Below, one piece after another: positions 8,859-18,655 of a stretch of 64,000 bases of DNA. The stretch comes from Terrilactibacillus sp. S3-3 (GTDB lineage: Bacteria > Bacillota > Bacilli > Bacillales > Sporolactobacillaceae), in NCBI GenBank assembly GCA_030437565.1, contig CP129291.1:3472001-3536000 (forward strand), given 5' to 3'. Position 1 is the stretch's first letter. Each line of letters starts with the position of its first letter. Below the pieces are notes generated by a model, which was not told where the DNA came from, did no database searches, and saw nothing but the letters and a program-made list of their open reading frames with translations. The position numbers and the translations under genes were made by a program.

Positions 8859-9130
8859 TTAATGATAAACCTTTAGTCCTTCTTCAACAATATCAAGGCC
8901 TTCTTGCAATTGTTCATCCGTAATGGTCAGCGGAGTCAGGAAACGGATGCAGTTGTCTTTCAGCCCGGCATTTAAGAGCAACAGGCCGTGATCGTTGGCA
9001 TATTTAACGATTGCGCTTGTCCGTGCTTTATCCGGTGTTTACGTTTACGTTTTTCTGTCTTCAACAAGTTCGATCGCGGTTATCGCTCCCAGCCGTCTGA
9101 CATTGCCGATAAAAGTCAAATTCCTTTTGC
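8859..9130 (-). pseudogene. C-terminal remnant of a 4-aminobutyrate-type aminotransferase
   Basis: On the minus strand the conceptual sequence reads 'IGNVRRLGAITAIELVEDRKT', two stops, then 'PDKARTSAIVKYANDHGLLLLNAG' and 'CIRFLTPLTITDEQLQEGLDIVEEGLKV'. This matches the C-terminal domain of class III (GabT-like) aminotransferases. The PLP-binding core and N-terminus are absent, and pepT starts 80 bp away on the other strand. It is a deletion remnant of about 80 codons, not an expressed enzyme. The GntR regulator next door may once have controlled it. Confidence 0.75.
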
Positions 9131-9214
9131 TTTTGAATATGCCTGCAAAATGTGTAGCCATGCCTCTAACGTGATAAGATAAACATATAAAAATGACCAA
9201 GGGAGATGAATCTA

Positions 9215-10454
9215 TTGAAAAATGACATCATTAAAAGGTTTACGTCATATGTGAAAGTTGACACGCAGTCAAACGATGATAGTGAAACATGCCCATCGAC
9301 TCCGGGGCAGCTGACACTCGCTAATCAGTTGGTCAGCGAATTAAAGGCAATCGGCATGGAAGAGGTAACCCTCGATGCCAATGGTTACGTCATGGCCACA
9401 TTGCCGGCCAACACAAATAAAAAAGTGCCGACAATTGGTTTTATGTCCCATGTCGACACGGCCACCGACTTTACCGGCGCCAATGTCAATCCGCAGCTGG
9501 TTGAAAACTATGATGGTAAAGACATTGTATTGAATAAAGCCTTACATATCGTTCTTTCGCCGGATAAGTTTCCTGAACTGGCCCATTACAAGGGACATAC
9601 GCTGATTACAACCGACGGGACAACACTTCTCGGCGCCGATGACAAATCCGGCATCGCTGAAATTATGACCGCCATGGACTATCTCATTCAACATCCCGAC
9701 ATCAAGCATGGCAAAGTGCGGGTCGCGTTCACACCTGATGAGGAAATTGGCAGAGGACCGCATCGGTTCGACGTCGCCGCATTTAATGCAAGGTATGCCT
9801 ACACGGTGGATGGCGGGCCGCTTGGCGGACTGGAATTTGAAAATTTCAATGCGGCGGAGGCCAAAATTACTTTTAAAGGAAACAACGTCCACCCCGGTTC
9901 GGCAAAAGGCAAAATGGTCAGTGCCGCGAAAATCGCCATGGCATTTCACAGCAAGCTGCCGGCGGGTGAAACGCCCGAGCTGACGGAAGGATTCGAAGGC
10001 TTCTATCATTTGCTTTCCATACACGGAGATGTGGAACAAACCAAACTGATTTACATTATCCGCGACTTTGATAAACAGGCATTTGCCGCCAAAAAAGCCA
10101 ACATCACCGCCCTTGTGAATGCATTCAAGCAAACATATGGTGAAAATAACATCGTGCTTGAAATGAAAGATCAATACTATAACATGCGGGAAAAAAGTGG
10201 AACCGGCTAGAGAAGTTGTCGATATTGCCTATCAGGCCATGAAAAATTTGGACATTGAGCCGCAAATCTCGCCGATCCGCGGCGGCACGGACGGCGCCCA
10301 AATTTCTTACATGGGCCTGCCGACCCCGAATCTATTTACCGGCGGCGAAAACTTCCACGGGAAGTTTGAATACATCTCGGTCGATAACATGGTTAAAGCC
10401 ACGCAAGTCATCGTTGAAATCGCCAGATTATTTGCCGAACAAGCCGAAGCATGA
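9215..10454 (+). CDS. pepT: Peptidase T (tripeptide aminopeptidase)
   Basis: Zinc metallopeptidase (M20B) that removes the N-terminal residue from tripeptides in the cytoplasm. Di-zinc ligands and catalytic residues are in place: His/Asp in '[12 protein letters not shown]', Asp in '[12 protein letters not shown]', Glu-Glu in '[11 protein letters not shown]', Asp in 'AYTVDGG' and the C-terminal His in '[13 protein letters not shown]'. The TTG at 9215 gives the usual PepT start (LKNDIIKRF) and is 9 bases from AAGGGAG; the ATG at 9206 is too close to that site. A frameshift at an A-run near 10190 splits it. About 413 residues, normal length. Monocistronic with its own terminator. Confidence 0.95.
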
Positions 10455-10474
10455 TCGATTTTAGCTAATGTAAA

Positions 10475-10507
10475 AAAGAGGCCGCAACGTCAGCGGTCTC
10501 TTTTTTT
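10475..10507 (+). terminator. Rho-independent terminator of pepT
   Basis: Arms GAGGCCGC and GCGGTCTC around AACGTCA, followed by seven Ts, starting about 20 bp after the pepT stop. Confidence 0.88.
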
Positions 10508-10788
10508 GTCTGTTCTTCCTTTTGGTTTTGACGCTGATATTTTTACACGTCTTAAGACTAACCGGTTTCGAATTTTTATCTCTAGACTTGGTCCGGAAAT
10601 CTAACGAAATTGAAATTTTACCAAAGGATGATTCCACTATCTGGATAACCATTTTCATCACCAATTAAAATGACTTTAGGTGCCTCCAACTCGAGCTCCA
10701 AATCCAGAATCGGCTTCAAGTACGCAACAGATCATCAGCCTGCCCTTACGTCCAAATTCGGTTGACAAGGCCAAAAGACCGTCTCTTC
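10508..10788. other. Intergenic DNA with no supported gene
   Basis: Between the pepT and cgeD terminators. A short minus-strand frame near 10640-10710 contains 'APKVILIGDENG', which looks protein-like but is too short to assign. Confidence 0.4.
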
Positions 10789-10822
10789 AAAAAAAAACCG
10801 AGCCTAGTTTGCTCAAACTCGG
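10789..10822 (-). terminator. Rho-independent terminator of cgeD-like gene
   Basis: On the minus strand, a hairpin with CCGAG/CTCGG outer pairing and a T-run of nine, about 25 bp after the glycosyltransferase stop. Confidence 0.85.
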
Positions 10823-10844
10823 TGATCCCCTAAATCGTTCTCCT

Positions 10845-12122
10845 TCACTGTTTAGTAACGCCTTGTACTCGCTCCCCTTTCGGCATTCCCTGAACCGCGT
10901 GGAGAGACAGCGGAATGATATCTTTTTTCAAATGATATCTTTCAAGAACTTCCCGTTCAATCTCGCAAATTTTATCATTTAGGCTGATCCAATATTTGAA
11001 ACCGGCAAAAAACACTCTGCGGTTAGGCAGAGGGCCAGGAACCGCCCCATTAAAACTCGTAATATCCGGCCCGTTACCCAACGGGGCCAGTGCTTGGCTT
11101 GCGAGAGTCACAATCTCTTTTCTGCTGAATTTATACCGATTAAACGCCGCAGAATCCAGCAGTTTTTTTCTCTTTCTTCCGCCGTCCAAATAGTATAAGG
11201 TCTGATTCTCTTCACAAAAAAGCAGTCGGTAATTCGGCAAATGGAGCTCGCCGTCAATCGGTTCCGCTTCACTATATTGAAATAAAACCGGATCGGGAAC
11301 TTGAATAATGTCCGACCGGTTATATTTGTAGAATGTAAACCATTTGGGCGCTAGCAGCCGCCGTCTGCTCCGGTCAATGATAAATCGTTCACCGCTGCTC
11401 CCGCTGACAATCGAGCCGTCAATTAACGGCGAAGAAAGATTCCTGTATAAATTTTGGAAAGACATCGGCGTTTTATAGGTAACGTCCAATATTTCAAGAA
11501 GCGGATAAAAAGGAGCAAATGCATTCAATCGCTTCCAGAAGGCGGCATCTCCGTGATTCCAGCAGGCCGGATCATCATCCCAGCAGCTGCCATATTTTTC
11601 TTTGACCGCGATCAGCACATCACGGGTATGCATGACGGAGCAATGATCCACTATAAAAGCGGCGTCCTCCAGCACATCTTTGGCTTCTAAAATAGACTCG
11701 CTGAAAATCGCCTTTTTTTGATCCACTTGCCTGACCAATTGTGAAGAATAAATAACGTGCACTTTTTGTCGTTCCAAAAAATCGACCATTTTGGCCAATC
11801 TGTCGGGCATGTACATTGTATCATCCGTTAAATACGTTATATATGCGCCGTTCGCTAGTAGAATGGCCTGATTGATCAGCGTCGCGTATCTTGTCGTCAA
11901 TGGCCGTTCTTCATCTTTGACCAAGCTGTTGACAACGTGTATGCGCTTATCATCGGTGTATTTATTAATAATATCCTGGACGTTTTGACTGGAATGGTCA
12001 TCCATCATCCCCCATAATTCCCAGTAAGGATAGGTCTGCTTCAGCACACTTTCTATCGCTTTGCCGACCCATTCGGGCTTATTGTAGCTGGTCAAAATCA
12101 CCGAAACCAAAGATTGATCCAT
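10845..12122 (-). CDS. cgeD: Spore maturation glycosyltransferase, CgeD-like (GT2)
   Basis: Intact protein of about 425 residues, the length of B. subtilis CgeD. The N-terminal GT-A domain has 'VSVILTSYNKPEWVGKAI', the Asp motif in 'MDDHSS', the DXD-like 'TYLTDDTMYMPDRL' and 'DHCSVMHTRDV'. It shares these with SpsA at 16.6 kb, so the two are paralogues. The C-terminal 170 residues contain repeated beta-like segments (LYYLDGGRKRK, RVFFAGFKYW) not found in SpsA. ATG at 12122 is preceded by AGGTGATG. It is last in the cgeC-like, spsI, spsJ-remnant operon. Likely adds sugars to the outer spore crust late in sporulation, in the mother cell. Confidence 0.8.
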   Translation of the reverse strand: MDQSLVSVILTSYNKPEWVGKAIESVLKQTYPYWELWGMMDDHSSQNVQDIINKYTDDKRIHVVNSLVKDEERPLTTRYATLINQAILLANGAYITYLTDDTMYMPDRLAKMVDFLERQKVHVIYSSQLVRQVDQKKAIFSESILEAKDVLEDAAFIVDHCSVMHTRDVLIAVKEKYGSCWDDDPACWNHGDAAFWKRLNAFAPFYPLLEILDVTYKTPMSFQNLYRNLSSPLIDGSIVSGSSGERFIIDRSRRRLLAPKWFTFYKYNRSDIIQVPDPVLFQYSEAEPIDGELHLPNYRLLFCEENQTLYYLDGGRKRKKLLDSAAFNRYKFSRKEIVTLASQALAPLGNGPDITSFNGAVPGPLPNRRVFFAGFKYWISLNDKICEIEREVLERYHLKKDIIPLSLHAVQGMPKGERVQGVTKQ

Positions 12123-12131
12123 CTGCATCAC

Positions 12132-12284
12132 CTAAAACCAGCGGAATTTTGTCTCCCAGGCGAACCCGGGCGACCGGCATACGTCAACTTGTCGATCACT
12201 GTCACAGCATAGTCCGGCTCCCGAAGCATCAGCTTTATGAGCCGATAAATCCGGCACCGCCGTAATGAACAGCGATTTAGTCAC
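12132..12284 (-). pseudogene. N-terminal remnant of dTDP-glucose 4,6-dehydratase (SpsJ/RfbB)
   Basis: Starting with a GTG that overlaps the spsI stop, the minus strand encodes SLFIT, then with one indel 'GGAGFIGS', and further on 'REPDYAVTVIDKLTYAG'. These are the first two beta strands of the RfbB Rossmann fold. The reading then degenerates to 'GDKIPLVLGDAD' just before cgeD. Only about 50 codons remain; the catalytic YxxxK region is absent. In B. subtilis spsI is followed by spsJ, so this is an internal deletion of spsJ that fused the operon onto cgeD. A full copy must lie elsewhere if the sugar pathway works. Confidence 0.7.
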
Positions 12285-13026
12285 GGCCTGGCTTCTCCCC
12301 CTTGTTCATCGTCTCGTAGACAAGACGATTGGCCAAATGTAGGGATTCATGTGTGCCGGCATCCACCCACCAGCCATTTAATATATTATAAGTAAGGGTG
12401 CTGTGTTTAATATATAAATTATTGACATCGGTGATTTCCAGCTCTCCTCTCTTGGAAGGAGAGACGCGGTCAATAAAATCGAATACTTGCTGATCATACA
12501 TGTAAATGCCGGTCACGCAATAGTCAGAATCCGGATGATCCGGCTTTTCTATTATATGGGTGACACGGCCGCTGCTCTTATCCAATTGGGCTATGCCAAA
12601 TCTCTCAGGATCAGTCACTTTTTTTAACAGAACCTTGCCGCCCTCTTTTTGTTTACTGAACTCGTTTACATATGGTGCGAGTGAATCTTCAAAGATATTA
12701 TCCGCCAGTAAAAAAAATAAAACGCTCGGTTTTTACAAATTTTTTGGCGTAAGATAAACCATCCGATATGCCGGAAGCCTGGGGCTGAATTTGATAGGAA
12801 AGGCTGACGCCCAAAGCTTCGCCATGTCCGAGCAGCTTTTGAAATTGAGGGACATCTTCTTTGTGTGTAATCAGCAGGATCCGGTCAATCCCGCATTCTT
12901 TCAACTTCATGATCGACCAGTAGACCATAGGAAAAGGGCCGACCGGCAGTAAATGTTTGTTAATAATGTGGGTAATAGGACGCAGCCTGGTCCCCTTTCC
13001 TCCCGCAAGAATCACACACCTTTCAT
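12277..13026 (-). CDS. spsI: Glucose-1-phosphate thymidylyltransferase, SpsI-like
   Basis: Nucleotidyltransferase of about 250 residues, making dTDP-glucose from dTTP and glucose-1-phosphate. The N-terminal signature is [15 protein letters not shown], followed by '[17 protein letters not shown]', then '[20 protein letters not shown]' and '[16 protein letters not shown]', all in RmlA order. The ATG at 13026 follows GGTGTTGGAG, but a TG duplication a few codons in shifts the frame; a GTG at 13051 is in frame with the main body. A second break lies at the A-run near 12698-12715. The length matches SpsI. It feeds dTDP-rhamnose synthesis together with SpsK (17.6 kb). Confidence 0.85.
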
Positions 13027-13074
13027 TCTCCAACACCCCTTGGCTTTTCACGTCTTCGAGCGGCTGCGTCTCAT

Positions 13075-13374
13075 CTAAAATGTACCAAAACCGGAAATTT
13101 GGCTAATTTGAAAAATCGCCGTTCCTGTCATCTCAGCATTTGTAAAAGTCACCGCATCACTCAATACGTTTGTTACAATGACATTTGTCAAATGATCGCC
13201 GTTTGCGATTCTTACAACCGGAATCGGCTGTCCGGATTTTTGCATTTCGGCAAGCAGCTGGCGGAAAGTATACCAAAAGGGGAACGATGCACTGGCTAAA
13301 TCATTTGTGGTTTCCTCCGTCTTAGCTTCGTCATTCAGATTTTCGAAACTATTGTTTTCAAGATTATCGACCAT
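13075..13374 (-). CDS. Small spore-locus protein, CgeC-like by position and size
   Basis: Intact 99-residue acidic protein with AAAGGATG before the ATG. The N-terminal 30 residues are Asn/Glu/Thr-rich. The rest is a small beta-rich domain: '[32 protein letters not shown]' broken here as '[16 protein letters not shown]' and '[11 protein letters not shown]', ending '[10 protein letters not shown]'. The pattern of a hydrophilic ligand loop then '[10 protein letters not shown]' resembles the cgeA-like product. It heads an operon divergent from cgeAB, exactly where B. subtilis has cgeC (101 residues). I infer a spore crust or coat structural role; direct homology to CgeC was not checked. Confidence 0.6.
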   Translation of the reverse strand: MVDNLENNSFENLNDEAKTEETTNDLASASFPFWYTFRQLLAEMQKSGQPIPVVRIANGDHLTNVIVTNVLSDAVTFTNAEMTGTAIFQISQISGFGTF

Positions 13375-13505
13375 CTAAATCATCCTTTGCATAAAAGAGT
13401 TAGTATACTATATTAAATGTTTGGCGGAGATGTGCAGACATTAAAAGGATATGGGAGGAGAAACTAATAAAAATAATGGTTTCGCCAACTTGCCTGGCCG
13501 CCGAA

Positions 13506-13525
13506 ACTAGTGAATACTAGTGAAT
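13506..13525. repeat. Tandem 10-bp repeat in the divergent cge control region
   Basis: ACTAGTGAAT occurs twice in direct succession, each containing the palindrome ACTAGT. It lies 38 bp upstream of the candidate sigma-K -35 of cgeAB, so it could be an activator (GerE-like) site. No GerE match is claimed. Confidence 0.4.
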
Positions 13526-13562
13526 ACGTTTGAGTTTCTTGATTTATAAGAAAGATCACTAT

Positions 13563-13589
13563 ACTTATTTTTTACTCCAGCATATTTTG
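13563..13589 (+). promoter_or_regulatory. Candidate sigma-K promoter for cgeA/cgeB
   Basis: AC at 13563-13564, 16-base spacer, then CATATTTTG at 13581-13589, against the sigma-K consensus AC-N16/17-CATANNNTA (only the last base differs). The leader carries a perfect inverted repeat with arms GAACAATA/TATTGTTC at 13629-13652. Confidence 0.5.
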
Positions 13590-13676
13590 TAATAAGCTTG
13601 GAAAAATAGTTTCAAGGAATAGGGAAGAGAACAATATATTAAGCTATTGTTCAAGCTGAATTAGGAGGGACCGTTT

Positions 13677-13907
13677 TTGTTATTTTGTCAAGGGAGTGCC
13701 TGCCAAATATTTAAAAGTTTACTGCCGGGCACCATTGTTACCGTTACCGCCGATTCAGGAAATATCATTGGACCGGCCGTCTTCACTAAGTTCGATCCAA
13801 TTACAGGCACAGTTACTTTAATTGAAACAACAGGTGTTACCCCGTCAACCACATCGATTACAAAAATCGGTTGTGCCAAAATTGAATCGATTACCTTTAC
13901 TGTTTAA
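13677..13907 (+). CDS. CgeA-like small spore crust protein
   Basis: Intact 76-residue protein. Its TTG start is nine bases after AGGAGG. It consists almost wholly of Val/Thr/Ile-rich beta segments: 'GTIVTVTADSGNIIGP', 'FTKFDPITGTVTLIET' and 'AKIESITFTV'. This is the general pattern of the CgeA C-terminal half, but it is shorter than the B. subtilis protein. It contains two Cys residues. The stop is 5 bp before cgeB, matching the cgeA-cgeB operon of Bacillus, so a structural or anchor role in the outermost spore layer is likely. Synteny carries most of the call. Confidence 0.65.
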   Translation: MLFCQGSACQIFKSLLPGTIVTVTADSGNIIGPAVFTKFDPITGTVTLIETTGVTPSTTSITKIGCAKIESITFTV

Positions 13908-13912
13908 CAGCA

Positions 13913-14889
13913 ATGAAGGTCCTTTTTATCCGTTCCGGTTACGATGGTATCTACCGCTTTCTGGAAGAATGGCTGATCCGTTCATGGCAAAAAGCCGGCT
14001 GCCGGCTTAAGGTTATCAGCCACACCGAACCGGACTTTTTTTTAATAGAAGAGTTATCAGATTTTGATGCTATTTTTACTTTTCTCGGGGACCATTTAAC
14101 AGACGCCGCCATCGTCAAACTGTCACAGTGCGCCGCCCCCTTTATTATTTGGCTGACCGAGGATCCCTTTAATATAGATCAAAGTTTGATGCTGATAGAA
14201 CGAGCAGACATTATTTTGACCGTTGACCGGGGCGCCTATGATTTTTTTATCTCTCCAAAGGCTATCGCAATGTCTATTATCTTCCACTTGGCACCGATTC
14301 TTCCGTATTCAAACCTCTGCCCGAACTCAGTGACTGTGAGTCCGATTGTCTTCTTATCGGATTTCCTTACCGCTCCAGAGTCGAGCTTATTTTGTACTTA
14401 CTGGATCATCTAAACTGCAAGATGACCGTTATCGGAAAAGGATGGCATAACCATATTCCCAAAAGAAAGCGTAAGCATCCATATTTACAAATCATCGATC
14501 GCTGGATCCCTCCGGATAAAGCGGCTTTGTTTTATTGCAACGCTAAAATTGTCTTAAATCCGCACCGATCACATCTTCTCCATGTCAATAATAATCGCTT
14601 CAATATCGAGAATCGGAGCTTAAATAACCGAACGTTTGATATTGCCGCATGCCAGGCTTTCCAGCTCATCGATAATAAAGAGGTGGCCCCCTCGTTTGCT
14701 GACCGTGACATCGCCACTTTTTCAAGCTGTCAAGATTGTGTGGAAAAAATAACGTATTACTTGACTCATGAAGCCATCAGGAAAAAAAAGGCAGAAAATG
14801 CCCGGCAGCAAGTCTTGGCTGAGCACCTCATGATCCACCGGGCTGCCGAAATCAATAAGCTGGTGCAAGCCTATCGCAAAAATCGATGA
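13913..14889 (+). CDS. cgeB: Spore maturation protein CgeB (glycosyltransferase-like)
   Basis: About 325 residues. The N-terminus 'KVLFIRSGYDGIYRFLEEWL' and 'IIWLTEDPFNID' are typical of the CgeB/DUF3880 family. The C-terminal half 'CKMTVIGKGWH', 'IDRWIPPDKAALFYCNAKIVLN', 'NNRTFDIAACQAFQLIDNKE' and 'CVEKITYYLTHEA' matches the glycosyl-transferase group 1-like domain, including the E/D loop that binds nucleotide sugar. The frame breaks near 14265 and 14390; total length agrees with CgeB. It is translated 5 bp after cgeA-like and ends at a strong shared terminator. Expected to act in the mother cell in crust glycosylation. Confidence 0.83.
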
Positions 14890-14954
14890 GAAAAAGCAGG
14901 CTGCCGGCATTATTGACCTGTTACGGACACCTGAAAGATTAGAATCAAAAGATA

Positions 14955-14997
14955 GGAGGCTGTTTCATAATCAAAGACGATTAATGAAACAGCCTCC
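14955..14997. terminator. Bidirectional terminator between cgeB and spsB
   Basis: Fourteen-base arms GGAGGCTGTTTCAT and ATGAAACAGCCTCC around a 15-base loop, with TTATTTAT on the plus side. It lies between the convergent cgeB and spsB genes. Confidence 0.85.
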
Positions 14998-15165
14998 TTA
15001 TTTATAGGAATTGGGGGAGAGTCAGGGCCCTGGTCTTCCGGTCGGCTCAAGGCGAATTCCATGCCAAGCGGAATCAGTTATCTGCTTCCCAACATTGTCT
15101 ATAAGAGTTCAATAAAGCCCGAAAGAACGGAGTAAAGCTCTTAAGACAGTCGTTTCTCCGCTGAC

Positions 15166-16599
15166 TTACCCCTGATTTTTTCCAAAATCAATGCCTGTTT
15201 TATCTTTAAGCACTTCGAGCAGTTTAACGGCCGACTGATGCTGAGGATAGTTGTCTTGAATGAATCGTTTGCCTTTCTCCATGGCCAGCGTTAATCCTTC
15301 GGGATCGCTCAGCATGCGCTGAACATTTTCAGCTAATGTCTCAGGATGGCAAATGACCTGTTCGCCCAGTGCACGGTAGTAAGGGTAATCACGCTCCCCA
15401 GCCGGATCGCCTATCCAGACCGGTTTGCCAAAAAGCATCGCTTCCAGCCCGACAGTCGACGTCAACGTGATCACGCCATCGACATTCGGCAGCAATTCAT
15501 AGAGTTCAATTTCTTTTTTAACAAGCCGGAATCTTGGGTTCTTTGTAAAATGGAGATAATCGGTTAATTGATTTTTTCCGATTTCCCAAGGGTGAGGTTT
15601 TAAAATCATTTGCAGGTCCGGAAAGGCTGTCAGCTTCTTCAATAAGTCGGGATAAAATGAGCTGGAGAAAGGCTGAGTGGCAATTAAAATGGTTTTTTGG
15701 GAAGGGGAAAGCCGAAGTCTTCGATATAAAGAAGGCCGGCCAGCCGCCGAAGTCTGAAAGATCCTGTCAAACCGCGGATGACCGGTTATCAAGATTCTCT
15801 CCTTATTGCAGCCTTTGTTTAAATACCAGTCTTGTTCGTAACGTCCAAAGACGGCTTGTATTGAGCAAAAAACAGCAAAAAAAAAAAAGGCTTCTTCTCC
15901 CATTAAGGCGCCGTGTTGAAGGCAAATGCTCGTCACCCCTCTTTGGAGAGCGGTCAAGGCCAGGGCTCTGCTGTCCACATCCTCCGCTGTGCCGACAACA
16001 ATCGCAGCAACGTGTTCCGTTCAAATAAAGCATTGGCAGCATGGCAGCATCGACAGCCGTCATGAATCTTGGGATATCTTGGAGAAATTTTTCCTGAAAA
16101 AACGGGTCTTGGAAAGCGGGATGATCGGCCAGAGCCGAAAATCGTGCTTTTACTGACTTTACGCAGGGTTCGGCTTTGGATGCGTGATTAGAGCTTAGAT
16201 CGGTTTTACTGATCACCGGCAAACCGCAATAAGCCGGCAGCTTCCATCTAGCTAACAGCAATGTTTTTTTTGAATCAAATTGATCATAATTATCCGCAGA
16301 AAACCTTAAATAGTCAAAGTGCAAAACTAAACGTCCTTGGTTAGTCCGGTACTTTAACCGCTTGATCCCATTCATCTTTTTATCAAAATAAGCCTGCAGC
16401 TGATGTTCATCAAGCGGCTGCCCGGCGAGTGGCCGGCTGAACGAAGCTTCTTTCATCTTGGATTTCAGCGATGGCGAGAGATAATGATAGAAATTGCTCA
16501 ACAAAGCAAGGGGGGGATATTTTCATAGGTGATGTCCTCAAAGGTGTCAATGAACACTTTATAAAGCAGCCAATAATTCGTTAAATAGGTGTCCGCCAT
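15166..16599 (-). CDS. spsB: Spore coat polysaccharide biosynthesis protein SpsB-like
   Basis: About 478 residues after joining frames, the size of SpsB (474). The start 'MADTYLTNYWLLYKVF' follows AGGGG and lies 3 bp after the spsA stop. The C-terminal half has a GT-B, CDP-glycerol/capsule-transferase look: 'GVTSICLQHGALMGEE', 'RILITGHPRFDRI', 'TILIATQPFSS', 'LQMILKPHPWE', 'VDGVITLTSTVGLEAMLFG' and 'KPVWIGDPAGERDYPYY', with the conserved His of HPRF and KPHP. Breaks occur at a G-run near 16513, near 16020 and at an A-run near 15880. Likely transfers sugar or glycerol-phosphate units to the spore polysaccharide. Confidence 0.78.
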
Positions 16600-16602
16600 A
16601 TG

Positions 16603-17404
<802 letters not shown>

Positions 17405-17599
17405 TCAAAAAATGATCTTCCTCTGACCATTCTATGACCATTCGAACCGAAGTGTACTGGGGGGAAAATCTAGATACCGCTTTGTGACCCGATAGATCGC
17501 CTCCGCTAATCGTTCGGGCAACAAGCAAAAAAATCCGGCGAGATGCGGCGCTTCATTCAGCGCCGGCCCGCCGGTTGTGCATTCCGTTCGTTTTAAGTT

Positions 17600-18453
17600 T
17601 TAGCCAATGCCGCCTTTTAAAAAGTCACTCAGGCCGTCCTTCCAATGCCTGACATCCTCAAACCCGTTCAGCCTCAAGGCCATATATATGATCAAAAACC
17701 GAGTTTTTTGGCCGGGCTGCCGGTCTGGGGAATTCTTTCGTTGTGACCGGTGCTACATTGACAGCGGTGCCGCTTATCTCAAAAATGGCTTTGGCAAATT
17801 CGTACCACGTACAGCTGCCGGAATTGGAAACATGATAATTCCCATACCGCTCGGTGCCGATTAACTCTATGAGCTTCGCCGCCAAGTCTTTTGTATACGT
17901 TGGGCAGCCTCTTTGATCATTGACCACTTTCAAAGCATCGTGTTCGCCTGCCATCTCAGCATCGTTTTTACGAAGTTGTGCCCGTATTTGCCGTATACCC
18001 ATGACGTCCGGGCAATAAAAAAGAATGAAAATCGCGGACGAACTGCTCGCCGGCAAACTTTGACTGGCCGTAGACGCCAAGCGGGGACGGCGCATCGAAT
18101 TCGCTATAGGCGCCGTCTTTTTCACCGTTGAACACATAATCCGTGCTGACGTATACGAGTTTTGCACCGATTTTCTCGGATGCCAGCGCCACGTTACGCG
18201 TGCCATAAGCGTTTACCAAAAAAGCATTGTCGCGATCGGCCTCCGCTTGATCGACATTCGTATAGGCAGCCGTGTGAATGACAGCGTCGGGTTTCAACGC
18301 CTCCATCTGCCGCCTCACTTGGTCCAAATCGGTAATATTCAACTCGTTGCGGCCAAGCCCGTACACGTCGTAACCTTTATCTTTCAGCATGAGCGTGATC
18401 TCGGTGCCCAGCTGTCCATGGCCGCCCGTCACCATCACTTTATTCGGTTTCAT
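17600..18453 (-). CDS. spsK: dTDP-4-dehydrorhamnose reductase (SpsK/RfbD)
   Basis: Short-chain dehydrogenase-like reductase completing dTDP-rhamnose. The N-terminal NAD(P) motif is 'VMVTGGHGQLGTEI', followed by 'DAVIHTAAYTNVDQAEADRD', 'LVYVSTDYVFNGEKDGAYSE', the catalytic 'GVYGQSKFAGEQFV' (YxxxK) and 'VVNDQRGCPTYTKDLA'. The end 'RPKNSVFDHIYMALRLNGF' and 'WKDGLSDFLKGG' is typical of RfbD. Breaks near 18000 and 17690. ATG at 18453 has GGGGGAGCG upstream. Joined length is about 284 residues, as expected. After its stop a 55-codon open stretch (17440-17600) leads to spsA; I cannot identify it and it may be a decayed sps gene. Confidence 0.87.
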
Positions 18454-18655
18454 TCTTACGCTCCCCCATCGTCTTTCTGGCAACTGACGGATAGACGGCA
18501 AACATCGCTGCCCCGTCAGCCGCTAAAGTACTGAAGTATAACTTTAGTAAAAGCGAGTTTTGTTCGTTTTCACCCTGTCTCTCGAACCCCGCTCTCTGCC
18601 CGACACAGGCATATTATTCAGCGGTTTTCAATCTGCTTGTATCCTTGACGTTTTT

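Noticed and set aside
9542..10174. 210-codon open frame on the minus strand inside pepT
   Set aside because: It is the antisense shadow of a well-supported peptidase T; no ribosome binding site and no recognisable domain.
10461..10664. 67-codon minus-strand frame after pepT
   Set aside because: Overlaps the pepT terminator; low-complexity Lys/Arg-rich product; no start signal.
13506..13525. Tandem repeats considered as a CRISPR start
   Set aside because: Only two adjacent 10-mers with no spacers. No CRISPR-like array was seen anywhere in the window.
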